Shown here in pieces: positions 17,246-24,978 of a DNA stretch of 41,623 nt; the stretch's first letter is position 1; each line of letters opens with the position of its first letter. Position numbers and translations under genes: made by a program. The notes beneath the pieces were generated by a model. That model saw only the letters and a list, made by a program, of their open reading frames with translations. It was not told the DNA's origin and did not search any database. This DNA comes from Ignavibacteriota bacterium (lineage in GTDB: Bacteria > Bacteroidota > Ignavibacteria > UBA10030 > SZUA-254): contig JACQVI010000105.1 in the NCBI GenBank assembly GCA_016209795.1, positions 1 through 41,623 on the forward strand, read 5' to 3'.

Positions 17246-18183
17246 TATGCTAACACCTTTCCCGAAGGGATGAATTTCCACTGTTCGTCAATCTGCTGGA
17301 GAAGCTGCGCGCTGAGTTTTTCCTGATGCGTAGTGACAAGCACCATGACCAAATTGATGCCGATAACCTCAACAGCGAAATAGAACGGCACAACATCCAG
17401 AAGAACACAGATCGCCATAACGATCATACGTGTGTTTGTTGTCAGGATTGCGTAGTATTTCATAAGCGGCTTGTTCATTTTGCGATACGCATCAGCAAAC
17501 CATTGCGGAATGTTTACGCCAAACTCTAGATCAACACGCTTGCGGAGCCTTTGGAAGTTTTTGGAAAATGCTTCTTGCTCAACCGTGTAGTTGAGGTATA
17601 CACGTAGGAGAATTTTTCGTATCGGATGTTTGAAAAACGACGTTGCAAGATATTCTGCCCGGATTTCATCTGCACCCTCAAGCTCAGATTTTGCTGGATC
17701 GACAACAAATTTAAGATAGGCATTACGATAATAATCGGCGAGTGCGCTTTGAATTGAATGACTAACACCTCCAGCCAGCGTCAACAGAAAAAACAGGGAC
17801 CAGGGGAAATCGTACGTCACTGCCATCCGAGCAAACAGATGGAGGTAAATGCTTATGAACATAATGTTGCCTCCGAGTCCATCGAGGATTCGTCCGATCT
17901 TCGAGCGATGATTGGTCATGCGAGCAAGCTGTCCATCGACACTATCGAGTGTATCTGCGATGACCCAGAGGATAATGCCATAGAGGTTCAGCGTGATGTC
18001 CCTATAATAGAGAAGGTGCCCACACGTCACACCAATGAAGATACTGACGATTGTGACAATGTTTGGTGTAATGCCAAGCCTTTGACAGCCCAAAGCTATG
18101 GCATAGCCAAGCGGACGATAGAAGTAAATATCAATCGTCTCTTCGACATCGCGCGCTTTATAAGTTTCTTCGATCCGCGACAT
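17245..18183 (-). CDS. CDP-alcohol phosphatidyltransferase-family protein (long form, fourth Asp lost)
   Basis: Integral membrane enzyme family that transfers a phosphoalcohol from a CDP-linked donor to an acceptor alcohol. The protein has 312 residues, longer than the usual ~200, with several helices. The motif reads ADTLDSVDGQLAR (76-88), eight residues, G97, then D101. The fourth Asp expected four residues on is Gly105 (DGLGGN). Since that Asp normally acts as base, activity may be changed or it may use an unusual acceptor. A soluble insertion of about 80 residues (~165-245) lies between helices. The ATG at 18183 overlaps the aminotransferase end by 26 nt. Its role may be transfer of a cyclitol phosphate to or from a lipid, from context only. 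Confidence 0.82.
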   Translation of the reverse strand: MSRIEETYKARDVEETIDIYFYRPLGYAIALGCQRLGITPNIVTIVSIFIGVTCGHLLYYRDITLNLYGIILWVIADTLDSVDGQLARMTNHRSKIGRILDGLGGNIMFISIYLHLFARMAVTYDFPWSLFFLLTLAGGVSHSIQSALADYYRNAYLKFVVDPAKSELEGADEIRAEYLATSFFKHPIRKILLRVYLNYTVEQEAFSKNFQRLRKRVDLEFGVNIPQWFADAYRKMNKPLMKYYAILTTNTRMIVMAICVLLDVVPFYFAVEVIGINLVMVLVTTHQEKLSAQLLQQIDEQWKFIPSGKVLA

Positions 18184-19516
18184 GAGTAAAAGCTACTTCC
18201 ATGATTTCTATGCCTTCCTCAGCTGTTGCCTCGTCAATAATCAGTGGTGGATTGATACGAATATCGGGATTATATCCCATCACGATCAAGCCACGCTTCA
18301 GGCATTCTTTAAAAAACAATTTGCACGTTTCCTTGTCAAGTTTTTCCTTCGTCTGTTTATTCTTAACAAGCTCCACACCGATCAGCAAGCCTCTGCCGCG
18401 GACATCGCCGACAAACGAAAATTTTTCTTTGAACGCCATCAATTTATTCAGCATGAAGGCACCAACACGTGCAGAGTTTTCCACCAATCCTTCATCGATG
18501 ATCGTCTTGACAGTTGCATAGGCTGCGGCAGCTGCAAGTGGATTACCACCGTAACTGGATGAACTGCCGCTTGGATTGGCAAATGGTTTTGAAAAAATAA
18601 CCTCATCACGTGACATCAGCCCTGTCATTGGATACCCACCCCCAAAACTCTTGCCAATGGTAATGATATCCGGTACGATGCCATCATGCTGGCAACCAAA
18701 CATCTTTCCCGTTCTCCCAAAGCCTGTGATCATCTCGTCCACAATCAACAATGCCCCGATTTCGTCAGCAACACGACGGATTTCTTTGAGATAACCAGCA
18801 GGAGGAACGAGATTACCATTTGTTCCTTGAATTGGCTCGACGATGATTGCCGCGATGTTGTTGGTTGTCTCGAGCTGTATTTTCTGTTTAATAAAGTCAA
18901 CACATGCCCATTCACATTCAGGGAATGTATGGTTCAGTGGGCATCGTCGGCAATTTGCGTACGGAGTATTGTAGACTCCAAATGGTAAGGGTCCTAGCTG
19001 ATGTTTAAAATCGTCTCCGATTAGTCCAAGAACACCGAGCGTTTTTCCATGAAATCCTCCCCAGAAGCCAATGACTTCTGATTTCTTGGTGTATGATTTT
19101 GCAAGTCTCAGTGCCGCTTCGACTGCCTCAGCGCCGCCGCTATAATATTGAGTGCGTCTCAAATCACCTACAGCATTCTCAGCGAGGAGTTTTGAAAGCT
19201 CAGCGCGAACTTTTGTTGCAAAGCTGCCAACATGAATTTTCGCAACCTGTTCCTGAATCGCTCTTACGTACTTAGGGTGATTGTATCCCAAACTTGAAAC
19301 GGCCACTCCTGCAAAGAAATCGATGTATCGATTGCCGTCAACATCTTGAACAACACAGCCTTCACCTTTCTCCAGGACAATCTGAGAGAGCGTAGCAATT
19401 GTCTGAATGCCCGGAGAAATATACTGCTGTTCGAGGTTGAAGATCTCTCTCGACTTTGGTCCCGGTACCTCTGTTCGGACAACTGCTTTTTTAGCCACTG
19501 GTTCCTGAAGTAACAT
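18158..19516 (-). CDS. Class III PLP-dependent aminotransferase
   Basis: Fold-type I pyridoxal-phosphate enzyme of the GABA/ornithine/acetylornithine aminotransferase group, 452 residues. Features are YIDFFAGVAVSSLGYNHP (64-81), the phosphate-binding SGGAEAVEAALRLAK (126-140), VDEMITGFGRTG (259-270) and the PLP lysine in ITIGKSFGGGYP (Lys289). Four cysteines at 189-205 (CRRCP, then CEWAC) form a possible metal or redox cluster, an uncommon insertion for the family. Its exact substrate cannot be read from the sequence. In this operon, after a Gfo/Idh/MocA dehydrogenase, amination of an oxidised cyclitol or an amino-alcohol headgroup is plausible. It overlaps both neighbours by 26 nt. Confidence 0.88.
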   Translation of the reverse strand: MLLQEPVAKKAVVRTEVPGPKSREIFNLEQQYISPGIQTIATLSQIVLEKGEGCVVQDVDGNRYIDFFAGVAVSSLGYNHPKYVRAIQEQVAKIHVGSFATKVRAELSKLLAENAVGDLRRTQYYSGGAEAVEAALRLAKSYTKKSEVIGFWGGFHGKTLGVLGLIGDDFKHQLGPLPFGVYNTPYANCRRCPLNHTFPECEWACVDFIKQKIQLETTNNIAAIIVEPIQGTNGNLVPPAGYLKEIRRVADEIGALLIVDEMITGFGRTGKMFGCQHDGIVPDIITIGKSFGGGYPMTGLMSRDEVIFSKPFANPSGSSSSYGGNPLAAAAAYATVKTIIDEGLVENSARVGAFMLNKLMAFKEKFSFVGDVRGRGLLIGVELVKNKQTKEKLDKETCKLFFKECLKRGLIVMGYNPDIRINPPLIIDEATAEEGIEIMEVAFTHVADRRNL

Positions 19517-20327
19517 ACTCTTGTGCCTTTCTGTAAATCACTTGTGCAATGCGTTGGCTCGCCTGCTCACGAATCGGCGCAAAGCTGGGCCAATCGTTGA
19601 TATCGATAATCGTAATGCTACCGTCTTTGCCGATGATGGCATCACCGCCGTAGACGAACAAGCCTAAAATTTCTGCCGATGCCGAAGCAAGCTCGCGGAG
19701 TCTTTTCGTATCGAACTTAACATTGTACACTCCGTTGGTGTAGTACCAGTGGAACAGATCAGACTCACGAACAGCATAGAACTTCACCGTATCGCCGTCA
19801 ACGTGTTCTTGCAAGATTGCCTGCATGATGTCTCGTGCGTGAAACTCCTTAAGAAGTGTTAACTCTTCATCGTCTGTATTCGCAAGAGTCACGTCCTCCT
19901 TGTGGACTGCGTGCACGTCACCTCGTTTGATCCAGAGTTTCGATGTTGTAAATCCTGCTTCTTTTCCATTGGTGTCAGAGTCCGTCGCTACAACAACGCT
20001 TCGCGGAAATGGAATGCCGGCTTCCGGCAGCAACTTCACCATGTTGATCCGGTAACAATTGATCACACTTCGCGGTGAATTGATAATGTATGCACCGCGC
20101 TGTTCAATCTTCATCAATGTGTTCGATCCAATGGGACCCTGAGCCATAGAAAAGACGAGTTTTTCCTTCATAGTCTCAGGCGTGATAACCCCTTCATCAT
20201 ACATTGTCACCTCCGCGCCAAGTTCTTTCAATGCCTCACCTGTTTGGTTGATGATGAGAAGATCGTTCACCACATGGTTTGGTGAAAATTCTGTTTTTCG
20301 TCGTATGCCTGCAAAATGAATTTTCAT
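19491..20327 (-). CDS. ATP-grasp ligase or kinase
   Basis: ATP-grasp fold enzyme of 278 residues, either an amide ligase (RimK-like) or a kinase (inositol-phosphate-kinase-like). Visible ATP-grasp elements are LWIKRGD (131-137, ATP-binding Lys), ILQEHVDGDTVKFYAV (171-186) and the metal-binding end GGDAIIG (227-233) with IIDINDWPSF (240-249). The Asp and Asn of DIN are the expected magnesium ligands. The N-terminal part (to ~95) is a pre-ATP-grasp Rossmann-like domain. The DINxxPxF ending also resembles that of inositol-trisphosphate 5/6-kinases, of interest next to an inositol-phosphate synthase, but a remote match of this sort is weak. It overlaps the preceding phosphatidyltransferase gene by ATGA. 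Confidence 0.85.
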   Translation of the reverse strand: MKIHFAGIRRKTEFSPNHVVNDLLIINQTGEALKELGAEVTMYDEGVITPETMKEKLVFSMAQGPIGSNTLMKIEQRGAYIINSPRSVINCYRINMVKLLPEAGIPFPRSVVVATDSDTNGKEAGFTTSKLWIKRGDVHAVHKEDVTLANTDDEELTLLKEFHARDIMQAILQEHVDGDTVKFYAVRESDLFHWYYTNGVYNVKFDTKRLRELASASAEILGLFVYGGDAIIGKDGSITIIDINDWPSFAPIREQASQRIAQVIYRKAQEYVTSGTSG

Positions 20328-20971
20328 GAGAATAATCTAAATAAGTATGTTAACAGCGATGGCGGATCTTCAGGTTGTGCAAATCCCATTTTGCGTTCTG
20401 CTTCACGTCGAAGCATTGCCTGCATATCAATGTCCCTCTGAAGACGATAATCAACCATGATTGTCCCGATGACAAACGTTGTTAAGTTTGCAAAAAAGAT
20501 CACATGTATTGCAAGATCAAAGCCACGAACATTGAACAGCGCCGTTGCAACATACCCAAGATAGATCATGAATCGTTTGAACCCCGGGTCAAAGTGTGAA
20601 AGCGGATGCACTACGGTAACCAGAACGATCGCAACGAAGGCGAGAATTGCAATCAAGAAGCTTGAATGACCTGCGTATGCAAGAGCCAACAAGATGGCAA
20701 GCTCATTTAAACGATCATAAATGATTTCAAGCTTCTCTCCTTTCTGTGACCGTAAATTGTATCGCCGCGCTACGCCACCATCCAAACCGTCAATAATTTG
20801 TGAAACTGCTAAACTCATCAGTCCAGTTACAACGAATCCAGCAGCAAAAAGAAGTGCAGCTATCATTCCAACCAGAAAGCCAACAGTGGAGATCTGGTTT
20901 GGTGTGAGTCCAAGTTTTTCGTGCGACACTCGAATCAACCCACTCAACACACCGTCAGTTTGACTTCCCAT
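20324..20971 (-). CDS. CDP-alcohol phosphatidyltransferase-family protein (short form, third Asp to Glu)
   Basis: Membrane CDP-alcohol phosphotransferase of 215 residues, the ordinary family length, with about five to six helices. The motif is DGLDGGVAR (61-69), eight residues, G78, then E82 where the third Asp is expected, and D86 as the fourth. The D3-to-E change is conservative but uncommon. The N-terminus contains LTPNQIS, the usual P-N-x-(I/V) start of the first helix. It is 2 nt from the DUF457-like gene upstream and overlaps the ATP-grasp gene by 4 nt. With the nucleotidyltransferase at the operon head, it is a candidate to use a CDP-cyclitol donor, as in di-inositol-phosphate synthesis, or CDP-diacylglycerol as in phosphatidylinositol-phosphate synthesis. 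Confidence 0.87.
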   Translation of the reverse strand: MGSQTDGVLSGLIRVSHEKLGLTPNQISTVGFLVGMIAALLFAAGFVVTGLMSLAVSQIIDGLDGGVARRYNLRSQKGEKLEIIYDRLNELAILLALAYAGHSSFLIAILAFVAIVLVTVVHPLSHFDPGFKRFMIYLGYVATALFNVRGFDLAIHVIFFANLTTFVIGTIMVDYRLQRDIDMQAMLRREAERKMGFAQPEDPPSLLTYLFRLFS

Positions 20972-20973
20972 CG

Positions 20974-21447
20974 TCAGCTCCCGGAAAAAATATTCGTAGC
21001 AAACTCAGCGAGGTGTTCATAACCCAAGATCACAATGAACACACCACAGATCATACAGGTCAATAGTTCTTTTGCTGTATCGGAACATCTCGGGAGCAAC
21101 CCCTCAGTCGAATACGTACTAAACGGATAGAATGGCCGCTTTTCATAACTCACAAGATAATCAAGAAAGAAATGCGAGACAAAAAAAAGTGTAGGCACAT
21201 ATGTCCCAAGATAAATCGATAGCGGGATAATCCAGAGCAATGCAATCGGTTCTTGAAGTGGTGTCCGCCAATGATAATTTTTTTCATTCTTTCTTCCATT
21301 CTTTCTTAGATACAATGGTAACTTGATAGGATGATCAATAACATCAATTCCATAACCAAATGCATACGCAAAGATGATGTCCCTTCCCTCTAGACCTAAT
21401 GCCTGGATGCCGGCTGTTGTTAACAAAAGGTGAGGAATGATTGTCAT
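20974..21447 (-). CDS. DUF457/YdjM-like membrane protein, putative metal-dependent hydrolase
   Basis: Small membrane protein of 157 residues with four hydrophobic segments. Conserved polar residues sit at helix ends: IIPHLLLT at the N-terminus, GIDVIDHP, NYHWRTPLQEP, and SHFFLDYLVSYEKRP followed by PFYPFS. This His/Asp pattern and the Y-P-F-S ending are characteristic of the DUF457 (YdjM, LexA-binding inner-membrane hydrolase) group. Those proteins are suspected membrane-bound hydrolases but have no firm activity. It lies between the radical SAM gene (18 nt) and the short phosphatidyltransferase gene (2 nt), so a role in lipid processing is suggested by context. Confidence 0.62.
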   Translation of the reverse strand: MTIIPHLLLTTAGIQALGLEGRDIIFAYAFGYGIDVIDHPIKLPLYLRKNGRKNEKNYHWRTPLQEPIALLWIIPLSIYLGTYVPTLFFVSHFFLDYLVSYEKRPFYPFSTYSTEGLLPRCSDTAKELLTCMICGVFIVILGYEHLAEFATNIFSGS

Positions 21448-21465
21448 GTCTCCAACTCTAATCTA

Positions 21466-22440
21466 TTACACTGGTTGAACACCATTGCCACTAAATCCCT
21501 TCACAAGCGTTTTAAAAAGAGAGAGCTTATCATTATCAATCTGAGATGCACGATAGACGCAGTCGACAGCGCAACCTTCTTCGCACCCTTTTTCCGTTTT
21601 CGCGTGTGTTCGAATATCATCCAAGGTATACTCAACGACTGGTTTGTTCAAACGACCACGCTGTGAGGCACAGAACTGCACCTTTCCAAATTCATCGACA
21701 TAGAGCGAGCGCGATCCAGCTCGACATATCCATGATGGACGCTCTCCTTGGAGAAGTTTTCGACTGTACTCATAATCGACCATGCTAAATCCAAAGTGAT
21801 TGGATATCTTCCCATAGTACTCGTATAATTCCAAATATCTCTCACCTGAGATCGCTATCTGCCCTACTTCGTCGTGGATCACACTAAGACTCATCGGGAT
21901 ACCAAGCTCTTGCGCTTCGTGGAGAAGATCTTTCAATTCTTCTTTTGAATGCTCGCAGAGCACTGCCGAAAGGTGCAGATCAAATTGTGCAAGCTTTTTT
22001 AGTCGAATCAGTTTCGGTCGAAGAACTTTTAAGGATTTCTGAATATAATTTGTAGGGTCCTGTTTCGATGTATCGACGCTGATCTGCATATGACTAAGCC
22101 TCGCTTCATTGAGCTGCTGAATCAGCTTCTCCGATAGAAAAAATCCATTTGTGGTGATCGAAACAGACGAATGTCGCCGAGCGTATGCAACGATTTCAGC
22201 GACCTTTGGATGCATCAACGGCTCACCACCAAGCAAACTAATGTGCACTACCCGAAGCTTATGCAGCGAATCAATCCAGCGACATATCTCGTCAAACGGA
22301 ACTGGTGCTGATGTGTTATCATATTCAAAGCAATACCCGCAGCTCAAATTACAGCGCCGTGTTACAATCAGTTGCGCCTCGATGGGTGCTTTTTTCACAA
22401 GAATGTTATAGAGCGTCCGTATGGGTCGTTCGATTTTCAA
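21466..22440 (-). CDS. Radical SAM enzyme with SPASM-like cysteine-rich C-terminus
   Basis: 324-residue radical S-adenosylmethionine protein. The cluster motif is CNLSCGYC (Cys30, Cys34, Cys37), followed by LLGGEPLMHP (SAM-binding GGEP) and SITTNGFFL. The C-terminal ~80 residues hold further cysteines (WICRAG, VQFCASQ, KGCEEGCAVDC), consistent with a SPASM or twitch domain with an auxiliary Fe-S cluster. Such enzymes modify peptides, sugars or lipids; the substrate is not evident. Being co-transcribed between MlaD and the DUF457-like gene points to modification of a lipid or headgroup. No precursor peptide gene is visible next to it. Confidence 0.88.
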   Translation of the reverse strand: MKIERPIRTLYNILVKKAPIEAQLIVTRRCNLSCGYCFEYDNTSAPVPFDEICRWIDSLHKLRVVHISLLGGEPLMHPKVAEIVAYARRHSSVSITTNGFFLSEKLIQQLNEARLSHMQISVDTSKQDPTNYIQKSLKVLRPKLIRLKKLAQFDLHLSAVLCEHSKEELKDLLHEAQELGIPMSLSVIHDEVGQIAISGERYLELYEYYGKISNHFGFSMVDYEYSRKLLQGERPSWICRAGSRSLYVDEFGKVQFCASQRGRLNKPVVEYTLDDIRTHAKTEKGCEEGCAVDCVYRASQIDNDKLSLFKTLVKGFSGNGVQPV

Positions 22441-22461
22441 ATGTCGTTTTCCTTACACTCA

Positions 22462-23424
22462 TTAAAACACCGAAACGCGAATATACCGATCAGGATGCTC
22501 TTTAAGATCAATAAGAAGAACATTCAAATCTTTGATGAGCGATAGCAACTGGTTATAGAAAGTACCGTCGTTGAGGAATTGTGAAACAGTGCTTGAATCA
22601 TGTGATGCTTTCTTCAACAATGTATCAGCTCGGGCAGTAATTGATGAAAGATCCATGTATAAACGATCTTCCATAATGAGTTTTCCCATCGTTCCTTTCC
22701 CCCGACTTATCTGCTCTGTGACACTTTTGAGATTTGCAGATACATCGCTTACATTCTTTGATAATACCTCATCATACACAAACTTTCCAAGGGTGCCTTT
22801 TTTATTTTCAACGGCAGCCATAACACCGTTCAATGAATGAAGGAAACGCTCCATCTCACCGGAAACGGAAGGGTGCTTGATCAACTGCCCAATCGAGCCT
22901 TCACCTCTCTCTATGGATGCGGCGATTCTTCGTGCGCTTGCCATCAATGCTGTGAAATCTGCGAGTGAGGATTTAAACTGCGGACCAGCAGTCTCAATAT
23001 CAAAAGACTCCATGAGGGGAACAAATGCCCCCTCTGCAAGCGGCTTCTCATTTGGGTTACCGATAGTAATATCGATGTATTTATCTCCTAATAATCCGAT
23101 CGTTTTAATCTGTCCGACCGAGTTGGTTGTGATCGACGAACGGTATTTCGACAAGACATCGATTGTGATCTCGACGCCGTTGGTATCGTTGCGAGAAACA
23201 AACTGCATGTCACTCACATAACCAATCTTCAATCCGCCCAACGTGATCATTGCGCCATTCACCAGACCGTGAACATTTGTCACAAACAACTTGAGAGAGT
23301 AGGTCGACGTAAAAATATTCTGCTCAGTACCAACGATACTGACGATGAACACAAACACAATGAGACCAATCAACACCACAACGCCCACTTTAAGATTTGA
23401 CCATGTCATTTGTTCGGGCTTCAC
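22462..23424 (-). CDS. mlaD: MlaD-type MCE-domain lipid-transport protein
   Basis: Periplasmic substrate-binding part of an MCE (Mla-type) phospholipid transporter. The 320-residue protein has one N-terminal membrane helix (about 11-32). The MCE domain follows (~38-115) with LKLFVTNVHGLVNGAMITL, GLKIGYVSDM and KTIGLLGDKYIDITIG. The rest is helical, with repeated GSIGQLI/GTLGKFV/GTMGKLI-type segments, which suggests a helical hexameric tube. Translation starts at a GTG at 23424; an ATG at 23409 is an alternative. It is 12 nt after mlaF. No MlaA, MlaB or MlaC homologue is in the window, so the outer partners must be elsewhere. Confidence 0.92.
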   Translation of the reverse strand: MKPEQMTWSNLKVGVVVLIGLIVFVFIVSIVGTEQNIFTSTYSLKLFVTNVHGLVNGAMITLGGLKIGYVSDMQFVSRNDTNGVEITIDVLSKYRSSITTNSVGQIKTIGLLGDKYIDITIGNPNEKPLAEGAFVPLMESFDIETAGPQFKSSLADFTALMASARRIAASIERGEGSIGQLIKHPSVSGEMERFLHSLNGVMAAVENKKGTLGKFVYDEVLSKNVSDVSANLKSVTEQISRGKGTMGKLIMEDRLYMDLSSITARADTLLKKASHDSSTVSQFLNDGTFYNQLLSLIKDLNVLLIDLKEHPDRYIRVSVF

Positions 23425-23436
23425 GCTTCCGTCATC

Positions 23437-24186
23437 CTACTGCAATAATAAGTTTGCTTCTTCACGGATTTCAGAGAGGAAGCTTTCAATGAACTGATCT
23501 GTCGAGGAAACAAGATCGTGCGGCGAACCATCGATGATAATGCGTCCATCATTCATGAGAGCAAGCGAGTCACCGACGGCAAATGCGTCTCGCAGGATAT
23601 GTGTCACGACAACCGATGTGATGCCACGTTCCTTTTTTAATCTCATTATGAGTTCCGTGATGATCTTTGCATTTAATGGATCGAGACCCGTCGTTGGCTC
23701 GTCGTATAAGATGATTTCAGGATGAAAGGCGATCGCTCGTGCAATTGCCACGCGCTTCTTCATGCCGCCGCTGATTTCTTCCGGCAGTAAATCTTGTGTA
23801 TCCTGAAGGTTGACGAACTCTAAGCATTCCTTCACGCGTTCCTTAATCTCTCGAGGTGTCATCTCAGAATGCTCCTGGAGAAAGAAGCCAACATTTTCAG
23901 CCACGGTCAATGAATCAAATAATGCATTGCCTTGAAAGACCATCGACATGCGTTTGCGAATCGGCATTTTGTCACGCTCGCTCAGATCCGTAATCTCGGT
24001 ACCATCAACAAAGACTGATCCTCTGTTGGGTTTCCAGAGTCCCAAGATGATCTTCAGGAGAGAGCTTTTGCCAGCGCCGCTTGGACCAAGCATCACTTTT
24101 GTTTCACCCTGAATGACCTGACAGGAAACATCATCGAGAATCGTTCGATTCTCAAACTCTACTGTAACATGCTCGAGACGAATCAT
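23437..24186 (-). CDS. mlaF: MlaF-type ABC transporter ATP-binding protein
   Basis: Cytoplasmic ATPase of the MCE lipid transporter, 249 residues. Walker A is GPSGAGKSS (34-42), the Q-loop is MVFQGNALFDSLTV, the ABC signature is ISGGMKKRVAIARA, and Walker B is IILYDEPTTGLDP. The SGGMKKR signature and the FDSLTVAENV segment are characteristic of MlaF/Ttg2A rather than other ABC ATPases. Its ATG directly abuts the mlaE stop (0 nt), so stoichiometric coupled translation is expected. It works with MlaE at 24187-24978 and MlaD at 22462-23424. Confidence 0.95.
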   Translation of the reverse strand: MIRLEHVTVEFENRTILDDVSCQVIQGETKVMLGPSGAGKSSLLKIILGLWKPNRGSVFVDGTEITDLSERDKMPIRKRMSMVFQGNALFDSLTVAENVGFFLQEHSEMTPREIKERVKECLEFVNLQDTQDLLPEEISGGMKKRVAIARAIAFHPEIILYDEPTTGLDPLNAKIITELIMRLKKERGITSVVVTHILRDAFAVGDSLALMNDGRIIIDGSPHDLVSSTDQFIESFLSEIREEANLLLQ

Positions 24187-24978
24187 TTACAAAATCGACC
24201 AGACGACTTTCGTGAAGATAAAATCATTAAAGAGCACAACAACTGACGCAACCACAACGGCGTTCACCGCAGCTCGGCCTACACCGATTGTTCCACCAGT
24301 GGTCGTAAGTCCATAGTAGCAACTAATTGTCGAAATAAAAAAAGCAAACACAAACGGCTTTGCGAATCCCACAAATAAATCTTTCATCTTCAGATCATAG
24401 ATTGCAGAGTGCCAGTAAAACGATTTATCAACGTGCAGCCAGAGGTCTGACACGAACATGCCGCCAAGCAGACCAACGAGATCAGCGATAAGCGTTAGTG
24501 GGAAAAACATCACGAGTGAAGCAACAAGGCGCGGCACTGCAAGCTTTTCAATCGGATTTGTACCAAACGCACGTAGTGCATCGATCTGCTCACTCACTTG
24601 CATCGAACCGAGCTCGGAGGCGTTTTTTGCACCCGTTCGCGCTGCCATAAGTAACCCCGTAATCACAGGACCAAGCTCACGGACGAGAGCAAGTGACGTT
24701 GTTCGTCCAACAAGAAGCTTTGCACCAAAGGTCTCCAATCGATGCCCGGATTCAATCGACATGATCACACCCATGAAAAGCCCCGCAAGAAACACGATCA
24801 TAAACGCTTGTGCTCCAATCAAATACATCTGTTCCAACGTATCTTTCCGATACCGCCATACACTGGGCAACGCATACAGATTTTCAAAGACAAAAATGGA
24901 ATACTCTTGGAGACGAAACAGTGTACGTTTGAACGCACGGATAGGTATTATGACCGGTCTCGCTTCAGGCATGATCAT
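24187..24978 (-). CDS. mlaE: MlaE-type permease
   Basis: Inner-membrane permease (MlaE/YrbE/TGD1 family) of the lipid ABC transporter, 263 residues with about five helices. Typical stretches are QMYLIGAQAFMIVFLAGLFM, ELGPVITGLLMAARTGAKNA, AFGTNPIEKLAVPR and the C-terminal GLTTTGGTIGVGRAAVNAV. The E-L-G-P-V and T-G-G-x3-V-G-x-A motifs are hallmarks of the family. The ATG at 24978 overlaps the stop of the nucleotidyltransferase gene as ATGA. That placement makes the transporter co-expressed with lipid-headgroup genes rather than with mlaA, mlaB or mlaC. Confidence 0.94.
   Translation of the reverse strand: MIMPEARPVIIPIRAFKRTLFRLQEYSIFVFENLYALPSVWRYRKDTLEQMYLIGAQAFMIVFLAGLFMGVIMSIESGHRLETFGAKLLVGRTTSLALVRELGPVITGLLMAARTGAKNASELGSMQVSEQIDALRAFGTNPIEKLAVPRLVASLVMFFPLTLIADLVGLLGGMFVSDLWLHVDKSFYWHSAIYDLKMKDLFVGFAKPFVFAFFISTISCYYGLTTTGGTIGVGRAAVNAVVVASVVVLFNDFIFTKVVWSIL

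Noticed and set aside
22462-24978. A full outer-membrane lipid-asymmetry (MlaA-F) system
   Set aside because: Only MlaE, MlaF and MlaD are present. MlaA, MlaB and MlaC are not in the window.
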